Assembly (NCBI RefSeq): GCF_006542685.1
Contig: NZ_AP019736.1
Coordinates: forward strand, 1,708,001-1,772,000
Reading direction: 5' to 3'
Length of the DNA: 64,000 nucleotides
Source of the DNA: Alistipes dispar
GTDB lineage: Bacteria; Bacteroidota; Bacteroidia; Bacteroidales; Rikenellaceae
The notes under the pieces were generated by a model that searched no databases, was not told where the DNA came from, and saw only the letters and a list, made by a program, of their open reading frames with translations. This document shows, in pieces, positions 1-7,191 of this stretch. A program made the position numbers and the translations under genes. Position 1 is the stretch's first letter. Each line of letters starts with the position of its first letter.

Positions 1-189
1 GAGCAGCTTCGCACCACGGGCGAGGACCTGCTCTCGACGGCCTTCGACGCCGTGCCGGGGCTGGTGGGCCGGGTGCTGCTGTATGTCGTGCTGGCGCTCG
101 CGGTGCTGCTCGGCGGCCCCTTCGCGCTGGGCTTCTGGCTCGGGGGCGTGCGGCAGCGGGCGAAGCTGCGCAAACATCCGGAGGCATGA
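1..189 (+). CDS. C-terminus of an unidentified membrane protein (partial)
   Basis: The reading frame enters from outside the window and stops with TGA at 187-189. The visible 62 residues contain one hydrophobic segment (about residues 20-47, rich in Leu, Val, Gly) followed by a basic tail (RQRAKLRKH), so the protein ends with a membrane anchor and a positively charged cytoplasmic end. Its stop overlaps the ATG of the next gene (ATGA at 186-189), which suggests translational coupling with the downstream esterase. The family cannot be named from this fragment. Confidence 0.6.
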   Translation, partial: EQLRTTGEDLLSTAFDAVPGLVGRVLLYVVLALAVLLGGPFALGFWLGGVRQRAKLRKHPEA

Positions 190-1199
190 TGCGGCCGGAT
201 GTTTGCGCAGCCGGCGAGGAGGTTTTCCGCCGCGAGGCCGATGCGTTCCTGGCCTCCCTGCCCGCCGGATGGCAGGAGCGCTGGCGCCGGGCCGTCCGGC
301 AGGCGGCCGCGGGCGACGGAAGAGCCCTTGCGGAGGTGCGGCGTTCGCGGAACGGAATGCCGCCGCTGCCGGAAGGGGTCCGGGCGGTCCGGATCGCTCC
401 CCGTATGATGCTTTACGTCCCCGCCGCGCCTTCTGCGTCCGTTACCTCCGTCGTTCCCGTCTCTTCCGCCGCGCATGCCGCTTCCGCTTCCGGGCCGCTG
501 CCGCTGCTGGTCTATTTCCACGGCGGCGGCTGGGTGCTGGGCGGAATCGGCAGTTGCGCCCGTTTCTGCGCCGAACTGGCGGCTGCGGGGCATGTGCTGG
601 TGCTGGCCGCGGATTACAGACTGGCGCCCGAACACCCTTTTCCGCAGGGGTTGGACGACTGCATGCGGGCCGTGGAGACGGCCCTGCGGCGTGCCTCCGA
701 ATGGGGCGGTTCGCCGGAGCGGGTCTCCGTCGGGGGCGACAGCTCGGGCGGAAACCTCGCGTTGGCCGTTGCGTTGCGCCGCCGTGCCGAGGGCCTGCCG
801 CCGCTGCGGTCGCTGGTGCTGTTCTACCCCGTGGTGACGGCCCGGGCCGACGGATCGGCCTCGTGGAAGCGTTACGGGCAGGGCGCAGCGCTCGACGGGA
901 CGTTGATGGAGACCTTCTCCCTGGCCTATGCATCCGGCCGGGAGGAGCTTCCGCTCGTCTCGCCCGCCGCGGCCTCCGACGCCGAACTGGCCGGGCTGCC
1001 GCCGCTGCTGCTCGTGGCGGCCGGGCGGGATATTCTCCGCGACCAGGGGGAGGCCTTCGCGGAGCGGTTGCTGCGGCTGGGCGTGGCGGTTCGGCGCGAG
1101 GAGCTGGCCGGAGCGGTCCATCTCTTCGTCACCGTGCCGGGGCAGGAGCGCGCCTTCCGCCGCGCCGTCGCCCTCGCGCGGGAGTTTCTGGCGGGGTGA
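186..1199 (+). CDS. alpha/beta hydrolase, hormone-sensitive-lipase-type esterase
   Basis: A 337-residue hydrolase of the alpha/beta fold, HSL (bacterial family IV) type. It shows the oxyanion-hole motif HGGGW near residue 115, the nucleophile elbow GDSSGG near 183, a late Asp in the GRDILRDQ segment and a His in AVHLF near the C-terminus, so the Ser-Asp-His triad is complete. It likely cleaves short acyl esters in the cytoplasm; the substrate is unknown. No signal peptide is evident. The ATG overlaps the stop of the preceding membrane-protein frame. The first 80 residues are variable and could act as a cap domain. Confidence 0.85.
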   Translation: MMRPDVCAAGEEVFRREADAFLASLPAGWQERWRRAVRQAAAGDGRALAEVRRSRNGMPPLPEGVRAVRIAPRMMLYVPAAPSASVTSVVPVSSAAHAASASGPLPLLVYFHGGGWVLGGIGSCARFCAELAAAGHVLVLAADYRLAPEHPFPQGLDDCMRAVETALRRASEWGGSPERVSVGGDSSGGNLALAVALRRRAEGLPPLRSLVLFYPVVTARADGSASWKRYGQGAALDGTLMETFSLAYASGREELPLVSPAAASDAELAGLPPLLLVAAGRDILRDQGEAFAERLLRLGVAVRREELAGAVHLFVTVPGQERAFRRAVALAREFLAG

Positions 1200-1246
1200 C
1201 GGAGCGGAAAATTCCCGTTTCCGGCGGCCGGAATCCGAATTGTTTC

Positions 1247-1254
1247 TAACTTTG
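1247..1254 (+). promoter_or_regulatory. Bacteroidota -7 promoter element for rlmD
   Basis: TAACTTTG matches the TAnnTTTG -7 element used by the primary sigma factor of Bacteroidota, 21 nt upstream of the rlmD ATG. I do not see a well-spaced TTTG upstream, so only the -7 box is supported. Confidence 0.6.
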
Positions 1255-1275
1255 CGGTGCAAAGCATAAATCGAA

Positions 1276-2685
1276 ATGGCAAGAAAGAAAGCGAATTATC
1301 CCCTGATCGAGGGGCTCGAGATAACGACGCTCGCCGCCGAAGGCAAGGCGATGGGGCGTTGGCAGGACGTGGTGGTCTTCGTGCCGATGACCGTGCCGGG
1401 CGACGTCGTGGACGTGCAGATCCGGTCGAAACGCCGCCGCTACATGGAAGGTTTCGTCGTGCGTTACGTGAAGCGGTCGCCGTTGCGCGAGGAGCCCTTC
1501 TGCGAGCATTTCGGCGTCTGCGGCGGCTGCAAGTGGCAGAACCTGCCCTACGGGGAGCAGTTGCGCTTCAAGACCGAACAGGTCCGCGACCAACTGACGC
1601 GCATCGGCAGGATCGCGCTGCCCGAAATCGCGCCGTGTCTGGGCTCGGCCCGCACGCAGTTCTACCGCAACAAGCTCGAATTCACCTTCGCCGACCGTCG
1701 CTGGCTCACGCGCGAGGAGATCGGGGCGGGCGGCGAGATCGGCGCCGCGCCCGCCGCGGGATTCCACATCCCGGGCATGTTCGACAAGGTGCTCGATATC
1801 CGTCGCTGCTGGTTGCAGCCCGATCCGTCGAATCCGATCCGGCTGGAAACCAAACGGTTCTGCATGGAGCGCGGCTATACGTTCCACAACGCCCGCACGC
1901 ATACGGGCCTCATGCGCAACATGATCGTGCGCACGGCCTCGACGGGCGAGGTGATGGTCGTCGTGGTCTTCGGCGCCGACGACCGTCCGCGGATCGGGGC
2001 CCTCATGGAGCACCTCGCCGCTTCCTTCCCGCAGATCACCTCGCTCTTCTACGTGGTCAATACGAAGCTCAACGACTCGGTGGGCGACCTCGACCCGGTG
2101 CTCTGGTGCGGCAAGGATCATATCGTGGAACGGATGGAGGGGCTGCAATTCAAGGTGGGCCCCAAGTCCTTCTACCAAACCAATTCGGAGCAGGCCTACG
2201 AACTCTACAAGGTGGCGCGCGACTTCGCGGCGCTCGGGCCCGGCGACGTGCTCTACGACCTCTACACGGGTACGGGGACCATCGCGAACTTCTGCGCCGC
2301 GCACTGCCGCAAGGTCGTGGGCGTGGAGTACGTGCCCGAAGCGATCGCCGACGCGCGGATCAATTCCGAGGTGAACGGCATCGCCAATACGGTCTTCTAC
2401 GCCGGGGACATGAAGGCGGTGCTCGACGACGATTTCATCGCGGCGAACGGCCGCCCCGACGTCGTCATCCTCGACCCGCCGCGGGCGGGCGTGGACGAAC
2501 CGGTCATCGGGGTCATCCTGCACGCCGCGCCGCAGCGTATCGTCTATGTGAGCTGCAATCCCGCCACGCAGGCGCGCGACCTGGCGCTCATGGACGGCGC
2601 CTACCGCGTCGAGGCGGTGCAGCCGGTCGATATGTTCCCCCATACGCACCACGTGGAGAATGTCGTCAAACTCGTGCGGCGCTGA
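1276..2685 (+). CDS. rlmD: 23S rRNA (uracil-5-)-methyltransferase RlmD/RumA family
   Basis: A 469-residue SAM-dependent RNA methyltransferase that makes 5-methyluridine, by family in 23S rRNA. An N-terminal TRAM-like segment (about 10-75) is followed by Cys-x5-Cys-x2-Cys (CEHFGVCGGC, about 76-86), which with a later Cys in RRCWLQP would hold the [4Fe-4S] cluster. The SAM site is LYDLYTGTGTI (about 332) and the catalytic Cys lies in VSCNPATQARD near 427. The exact target uridine cannot be assigned from sequence, since RlmC, RlmD and TrmA are close relatives. It has its own promoter and appears to be a single-gene unit. Confidence 0.9.
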   Translation: MARKKANYPLIEGLEITTLAAEGKAMGRWQDVVVFVPMTVPGDVVDVQIRSKRRRYMEGFVVRYVKRSPLREEPFCEHFGVCGGCKWQNLPYGEQLRFKTEQVRDQLTRIGRIALPEIAPCLGSARTQFYRNKLEFTFADRRWLTREEIGAGGEIGAAPAAGFHIPGMFDKVLDIRRCWLQPDPSNPIRLETKRFCMERGYTFHNARTHTGLMRNMIVRTASTGEVMVVVVFGADDRPRIGALMEHLAASFPQITSLFYVVNTKLNDSVGDLDPVLWCGKDHIVERMEGLQFKVGPKSFYQTNSEQAYELYKVARDFAALGPGDVLYDLYTGTGTIANFCAAHCRKVVGVEYVPEAIADARINSEVNGIANTVFYAGDMKAVLDDDFIAANGRPDVVILDPPRAGVDEPVIGVILHAAPQRIVYVSCNPATQARDLALMDGAYRVEAVQPVDMFPHTHHVENVVKLVRR

Positions 2686-2708
2686 CCGCCGGGGCGAAAC
2701 GGCCGGAT

Positions 2709-2730
2709 CGGCGGGTGAAACGACCCGCCG
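2709..2730 (+). terminator. hairpin after rlmD, possible terminator
   Basis: CGGCGGGT and ACCCGCCG form a perfect 8-bp stem around the loop GAAACG, 23 nt after the rlmD stop. No T-run follows, so it is a terminator-like or mRNA-stabilising hairpin rather than a textbook intrinsic terminator. Confidence 0.4.
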
Positions 2731-2804
2731 CGGATGCAGTATCCTTCCGGTTCCGGCGTTTTATTTGCAAAGGAATTTTCCGAAAACCTAAAAGACGAAA
2801 AGTT

Positions 2805-3500
2805 ATGAAACGATTGATCGTATTGGCGGCGGCCGCCCTGATGGCGTTCCCCGCGATGGCGCAGATGCAGGAGGCGTACCCCAGCTATATCCAGGTGAAC
2901 GGCCGGGCCGAGAAGGAGATCACTCCCGACGAGTTCTACCTTCAGGTGGTCATCAACGAGCGCGACTCGAAGGGCCGGATTTCGGTCGAGAGCCAGCAGC
3001 GCGACATGATCGCCGCGCTCAGGAAGCTGAGCGTCGATGTCGAGAAGCAGCTCAAGGTGGCCAACCTCTCGAGCGAATTCTTCAAGAAGAACACCTCGGT
3101 GGCCACGGCCAAGTACCAGTTGCAGCTGGGCTCCGCGGCCGAGGTGGCGAAAGTCTGGCAGACGCTCGACGCCCTGGGGATTTCGAACGTCTCGATCCTG
3201 AAGGTCTCGCATTCGAAACTGGAGGCCTACAAGCAGGAGGTGCGGCTCGCGGCGATGCGCAACGCGCGGCAGAGCGCCTGCGAAATGGCCGAAGCCATCG
3301 GGCAGAGCATCGGCAAATGCTTCTATATCTACGATTCGAACAACAACGTGATGCCGACCTATTACGACAACATGATCGTCATGCGCAGCGCCAAGGCCTT
3401 CGGGGCCGCGGCCGATGAGGCCGCTTCGGCCGACGAGCCGCTCGACTTCAAGACCATCAGGCTCGAATACGGCGTGCAGGCGAAGTTCGTGCTCGAATAA
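2805..3500 (+). CDS. SIMPL (DUF541) domain protein, exported
   Basis: A 231-residue protein with a clear signal peptide (MKRLIVLAAAALMAFPAMAQ) followed by a SIMPL/DUF541 domain covering the rest of the chain. The typical opening (QVNGRAEKEITPDEF) and the middle part on paired strands are present. It should be periplasmic or surface associated. The family is linked to stress and outer-membrane functions but has no settled biochemical role. The ATG at 2805 was chosen because it starts the signal peptide; a longer frame open upstream is only a shadow of rlmD in another phase. A strong hairpin follows the stop. Confidence 0.85.
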   Translation: MKRLIVLAAAALMAFPAMAQMQEAYPSYIQVNGRAEKEITPDEFYLQVVINERDSKGRISVESQQRDMIAALRKLSVDVEKQLKVANLSSEFFKKNTSVATAKYQLQLGSAAEVAKVWQTLDALGISNVSILKVSHSKLEAYKQEVRLAAMRNARQSACEMAEAIGQSIGKCFYIYDSNNNVMPTYYDNMIVMRSAKAFGAAADEAASADEPLDFKTIRLEYGVQAKFVLE

Positions 3501-3526
3501 CCGGGTCCCCGGGCCCGTGCCGGATG

Positions 3527-3556
3527 GAGAGGACGCCCGCAAGGCGTCCTCTTTCC
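3527..3556 (+). terminator. intrinsic terminator after the SIMPL gene
   Basis: A perfect 10-bp stem AGAGGACGCC / GGCGTCCTCT (3528-3537 with 3543-3552) around a CGCAA loop, followed by a short pyrimidine/T stretch, 27 nt after the stop codon. Confidence 0.7.
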
Positions 3557-3609
3557 GGTTCCGGACGGAGAAAAACGGACCGAAATTCGGAAAACCCGAA
3601 TATTCGCAC

Positions 3610-3617
3610 TATCTTTG
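3610..3617 (+). promoter_or_regulatory. Bacteroidota -7 element for cdd
   Basis: TATCTTTG, a perfect TAnnTTTG box, 40 nt upstream of the cytidine deaminase ATG and just after the preceding terminator. Confidence 0.7.
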
Positions 3618-3628
3618 CTTGCTTCGCC

Positions 3629-3648
3629 CCGTTAAAACCCGTTAAAAC
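3629..3648 (+). repeat. perfect tandem 10-bp repeat in the cdd leader
   Basis: CCGTTAAAAC occurs twice back to back at 3629-3638 and 3639-3648, between the -7 box and the ATG of cdd. It is AT-richer than its surroundings and would sit at the start of the mRNA, so it may be an operator or simply a short duplication. Confidence 0.6.
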
Positions 3649-3657
3649 AGGAGAGTT

Positions 3658-4113
3658 ATGGAAAAGCGATTCAGTTTCGACTACGAACACTATGCGGCGC
3701 TCGCGGAGCTTCCCGAAGCCGACCGCAGGCTGGTCGCCGAGGCCGAACGGGCCACGGCCAACGCCCATGCGCCCTACTCGAAATTCCGCGTGGGAGCCGC
3801 CGCGCGCCTGCGCAGCGGCAGGATTCTCTGCGGCAGCAATTTCGAAAGCGAGGTCTATCCCGCGGGACTCTGCGCCGAACGTTCGCTGCTCTTCTACGCC
3901 CAGGCCAACTACCCCGACGATCCGGTCGAGACGCTGGCCATCGCGTCGGACCCCTCGGCGCGGGAGTGCTATCCCTGCGGGCAGTGCCGGCAGGTGATGG
4001 TCGATGTCGAGCGGCGGCAGGGCGTGCCCATGCGTGTGGTGATGAGCGGCGGCGGGTCGGCTTCGGCGGTCGATTCGGCCGCGAGGCTGCTGCCCTTCGC
4101 CTTCGTCCTCTGA
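3658..4113 (+). CDS. cdd: cytidine deaminase
   Basis: A 151-residue zinc enzyme that hydrolyses cytidine and deoxycytidine to uridine and deoxyuridine in pyrimidine salvage. The zinc and proton-shuttle motif Cys-Ala-Glu is in the segment PAGLCAERSLLF near residue 80, and the other two zinc cysteines are in PCGQCRQ near 107. The substrate loop NFES is also seen. The length is normal for the small tetrameric class. It has its own -7 promoter and a tandem repeat in its leader; the pseudouridine synthase gene begins 55 nt downstream and may be co-transcribed. Confidence 0.93.
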   Translation: MEKRFSFDYEHYAALAELPEADRRLVAEAERATANAHAPYSKFRVGAAARLRSGRILCGSNFESEVYPAGLCAERSLLFYAQANYPDDPVETLAIASDPSARECYPCGQCRQVMVDVERRQGVPMRVVMSGGGSASAVDSAARLLPFAFVL

Positions 4114-4168
4114 TACGGTTCATCCCGGGGGCGCGGCCGGCCGCGCCTCCGCCTCTTGATTCCTGCCT

Positions 4169-4855
4169 ATGTTTGACCCGAACGATATTCTCTACGAAGA
4201 CAACCACCTGCTGGTGGTCAATAAGCATGCGGGCGATCTGGTGCAGCCCGACCCCTCGGGCGAAAGCGCCCTCGAAGACCAGATCAAGGCGTTCATCAAG
4301 CGCCGCGACGCGAAGCCCGGCGCGGTGTTCCTCGGCGTGGTGCACCGCATCGACCGCCCCGTGAGCGGCGCGGTGCTCTTCGCCAAGACCTCGAAGGCCC
4401 TCGTGCGACTCAACGAGATGATCCGCGAAGGGCGCATCCGCAAGACCTACTGGGCGCTGACCGAACGCACGCCCGATCCTGAAAGCGGCGAGTTGCTCCA
4501 CTACATCCTGCGCGACGGGCGGACCAACCGTTCGCGGGCCTTCGACGCTCCGAAGGGCGACGCCAAGCAGGCGCGCCTGCGCTATGCGACACTCGGCGTC
4601 GGCACGCACTACACGCTCGTCGAGGTCGAGCTCATCACGGGCCGCCACCACCAGATCCGGGCGCAGTTGTCGAAGATCGGCTGCCCGATCCGCGGCGATC
4701 TGAAGTACGGCGCGAAGCGGTCGCTGCCCGGCGGCGGCATTTCGCTCCATTCGCGCCGCGTGGAGTTCGAACACCCCGTGCGCCGCAGCCCGGTGTCGGT
4801 CACGGCCCCCGTGCCGGCCGGGGACAACCTTTGGGCCCATTTCGAAAATCCGTGA
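4169..4855 (+). CDS. RluA-family pseudouridine synthase
   Basis: A 228-residue RNA pseudouridine synthase of the RluA family. The catalytic Asp is in HRIDRPVSGAVLFAKT near residue 53, and the second conserved block ITGRHHQIRAQL lies near 152. No N-terminal S4 domain is present, so this is the short form related to RluC/TruC-like enzymes; the modified RNA position cannot be predicted. The gene sits 4 nt before dtd, so two RNA/tRNA quality genes are probably translated from one message. Confidence 0.88.
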   Translation: MFDPNDILYEDNHLLVVNKHAGDLVQPDPSGESALEDQIKAFIKRRDAKPGAVFLGVVHRIDRPVSGAVLFAKTSKALVRLNEMIREGRIRKTYWALTERTPDPESGELLHYILRDGRTNRSRAFDAPKGDAKQARLRYATLGVGTHYTLVEVELITGRHHQIRAQLSKIGCPIRGDLKYGAKRSLPGGGISLHSRRVEFEHPVRRSPVSVTAPVPAGDNLWAHFENP

Positions 4856-4859
4856 CGCC

Positions 4860-5312
4860 ATGCGACTGCTCATTCAACGCGTGAAGGGCGCCTCCGTCGA
4901 AATCGGGGGCGCTGCGTGGTCCCGGATCGGGGCCGGACTGCTGGTCTTCGTCGGCGTGGAGCCCGACGACGGCGGGGAGGACGTGGAGTGGCTGGCGGGT
5001 AAGCTCGTGCGGCTGCGCATCTTCGACGACGAGGCGGGGGTGATGAACCGCGACGTCGTGCAGGCCGGGGGCGAGGTGCTCGTGGTGAGCCAGTTCACTC
5101 TGCTGGCCTCGACCCGCAAGGGCAACCGCCCGAGTTACGTCCGGGCCGCTCCCGAGCCGGTGTCGCGTCCGCTTTACGAACGTTTCGCGGCCCGTGTGGC
5201 TGAGCTGTCGGGGCGCCCCGTGGCTACGGGACGCTTCGGGGCCGACATGCAGGTCGCGCTGGTGAACGACGGGCCCGTCACGATCTGGATGGACTCCAAA
5301 AACCGGGAGTAG
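4860..5312 (+). CDS. dtd: D-aminoacyl-tRNA deacylase
   Basis: A 150-residue DTD. It removes D-amino acids (and Gly from tRNA-Ala) from mischarged tRNAs, protecting translation. The opening MRLLIQRV, the signature SQFTLLA (about 79-85) and the cross-subunit Gly-Pro motif in NDGPVTIWMD near the C-terminus are all there. The stop TAG shares its G with the GTG start of the next gene, so the two are translationally coupled. Confidence 0.93.
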   Translation: MRLLIQRVKGASVEIGGAAWSRIGAGLLVFVGVEPDDGGEDVEWLAGKLVRLRIFDDEAGVMNRDVVQAGGEVLVVSQFTLLASTRKGNRPSYVRAAPEPVSRPLYERFAARVAELSGRPVATGRFGADMQVALVNDGPVTIWMDSKNRE

Positions 5313-6283
5313 TGGCGCAGCGGACGATCTACCCGTGGGGCGATACGCGGCGGTTCAACTCCTATGCGGGCTATTTCCGCCGGCTGTTCGGCGGCCGGGT
5401 GCAGAAACTCTCGGTCGATGCGGGTTTCACGTGCCCCAACCGCGACGGCACGGTGGGGCGGGGCGGCTGCACGTTCTGCGACAACGGGGCCTTCACGCCC
5501 TCCTACTGCGGCGGCGGGAAGAACGTCGCGCGGCAGATCGCCGAGGGGATCGACTTCCACCGCAACCGCTACCGCACGGCGCAGCGCTACCTGGTCTATT
5601 TCCAGTCCTATTCCAACACCTACGCGCCGCCCGGACGGCTCCGCGCGCTCTACGGCGAGGCGCTCGCGCATCCCGACGTGGCGGGCATCGTCGTCGGCAC
5701 GCGCCCCGACTGCATGGACGGGGCGACGCTCGATCTGCTGTGCGACATCGCGCGCGACCGTTACGTGGCCGTGGAGTACGGCATCGAGTCCACCTCGGAC
5801 CGGACGCTGCGGGCCGTGAACCGCGGCCACGATTTCGACTGCGCCCGCCGGGCCGTCGAGCGGACCGCGGCGCGGGGGCTTCCCGTCGGCGCGCATTTCA
5901 TCCTCGGGTTTCCGGGCGAGACGGACGAGCAGCTCGTCGGACAGACCGAACGGATCAACGCCCTGCCGCTGACGACCGTGAAGTTCCACCAGTTGCAGGT
6001 CTTCCGGGGGACGCCGATGGCCGCCGAGTACGACGCCGACCCCGCGCGGTTCCGTTTCTGGGAGATCGGCGAGTACCTCGATCTGATCGTCGAAATCCTC
6101 CGCCGCCTGCGGCCCGATCTGGTCGTCGAGCGCTTCGCTTCGGAGGCTCCGCCGCGCTACCATTACGGTCGCAACTGGGGGCTGGTGCGCAACGAGCAGC
6201 TGTGGGCGATGCTCGAAAAAAGATTGGAGGAGCGGAACGCCTATCAAGGCGAAATTTTTATACCTTTGTGGCATAATCGTTAA
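5312..6283 (+). CDS. YhcC-type (TIGR01212) radical SAM protein
   Basis: A 323-residue radical SAM protein. The cluster cysteines are spaced unusually (FTCPNRDGTVGRGGCTFC, C-x11-C-x2-C, residues about 38-53), as is typical of the TIGR01212/YhcC group, and the C-terminal part carries GAHFILGFPGE, the conserved motif after the radical SAM barrel. Function is not established; relatives of the Elp3-like group act on tRNA. GTG at 5312 is chosen because it overlaps the dtd stop and gives the full N-terminus. Its last codons contain the promoter of the next gene. Confidence 0.82.
   Translation: MAQRTIYPWGDTRRFNSYAGYFRRLFGGRVQKLSVDAGFTCPNRDGTVGRGGCTFCDNGAFTPSYCGGGKNVARQIAEGIDFHRNRYRTAQRYLVYFQSYSNTYAPPGRLRALYGEALAHPDVAGIVVGTRPDCMDGATLDLLCDIARDRYVAVEYGIESTSDRTLRAVNRGHDFDCARRAVERTAARGLPVGAHFILGFPGETDEQLVGQTERINALPLTTVKFHQLQVFRGTPMAAEYDADPARFRFWEIGEYLDLIVEILRRLRPDLVVERFASEAPPRYHYGRNWGLVRNEQLWAMLEKRLEERNAYQGEIFIPLWHNR
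6261..6268 (+). promoter_or_regulatory. Bacteroidota -7 element for yitT, inside the preceding gene
   Basis: TACCTTTG matches TAnnTTTG and lies in an AT-rich patch formed by the last codons of the radical SAM gene, 29 nt upstream of the YitT ATG. Confidence 0.6.
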
Positions 6284-6297
6284 ATTGCGTGTCGGCT

Positions 6298-7191
6298 ATG
6301 AAAACGCTTACTATGGAGACCGTTCTGAAGAGCGTCAAGGAGTATTTCCTGATGACCGTGGGCATGATGCTCTATTCGTTCGGCTGGATCGGCTGCATCC
6401 TGCCCGTCAAGGGAACGGGCGGCGGTGCGGCGGGCCTTTCGCTCGTGGTGTGCAGCGCGCTCGAGCAGATCGGCGTGGACATCCAGATCGGTACGATGGT
6501 CTTCGTGCTGAACGCCATCCTGCTGCTCGTGGCGGGCTTCATCGTGGGGTGGAACTTCGGCGTGAAGACGATCTTCTGCGTGGTGGTCATTTCGCTGGGC
6601 ATGAATTTCTGGCAGGACGTGCTGCCCGAGGGGGATTTCCTTCATCTGGAACGCATTCTGGCCGTCATTCTGGGCGGCATCCTGGCCGGCATCGGCATCG
6701 CCATGTGCTTCGCGCAGGGCGGCTCGACGGGCGGCACGGACATCGTGGCCATGATTATCAACAGGTACCGCACGATCAGCTACGGCAAGATTCTCATCTT
6801 CTCGGACTTCATCATCATCGGGTCGTCGCTGCTGGTGGGCTTCAACATCGACACGGTGATCTACGGTTACGTCATGACCGCCGTCGTGGGCTATACGGTC
6901 GATATGATCATGGCCGGCAACCAGCAGTCGAGCCAGGTGCTCATCGTGACGCACGACTACGAGAAGATGGCCGACGCCATCGTGCAGAACATCCACCGCG
7001 GCGTGACGCTGCTCGATTCGCAGGGGTGGTACACCAAGGAGCGGTCGAAGGTGGTGATGGTCGTCTGCCGCAAGCGCGAGACGGCCACGATCCTCAAGTT
7101 CGTCAAGACCATCGACCCCAACGCCTTCATGTCCGTCGGTTCGGTCATGGGCGTCTACGGCAAGGGATTCCAGGCCATCAGCAAACCCTGA
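6298..7191 (+). CDS. YitT family membrane protein (DUF161 + DUF2179)
   Basis: A 297-residue protein with about five to six membrane segments in residues 15-200 (YitT_membrane) and a soluble C-terminal DUF2179 domain (from QVLIVTHDYEKMADAI onward), a PII-like fold. A glycine-rich loop GGSTGGTDI is seen between membrane segments. Transport substrate is unknown. ATG at 6298 is preferred to a GTG 9 nt upstream. The stop overlaps the ATG of priA (TGATG), so the two may be coupled. Confidence 0.8.
   Translation: MKTLTMETVLKSVKEYFLMTVGMMLYSFGWIGCILPVKGTGGGAAGLSLVVCSALEQIGVDIQIGTMVFVLNAILLLVAGFIVGWNFGVKTIFCVVVISLGMNFWQDVLPEGDFLHLERILAVILGGILAGIGIAMCFAQGGSTGGTDIVAMIINRYRTISYGKILIFSDFIIIGSSLLVGFNIDTVIYGYVMTAVVGYTVDMIMAGNQQSSQVLIVTHDYEKMADAIVQNIHRGVTLLDSQGWYTKERSKVVMVVCRKRETATILKFVKTIDPNAFMSVGSVMGVYGKGFQAISKP

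Noticed and set aside
1246..2652. 468-residue antisense frame opposite rlmD
   Set aside because: Val/Glu/His-rich shadow of rlmD with no recognisable fold or start signal.
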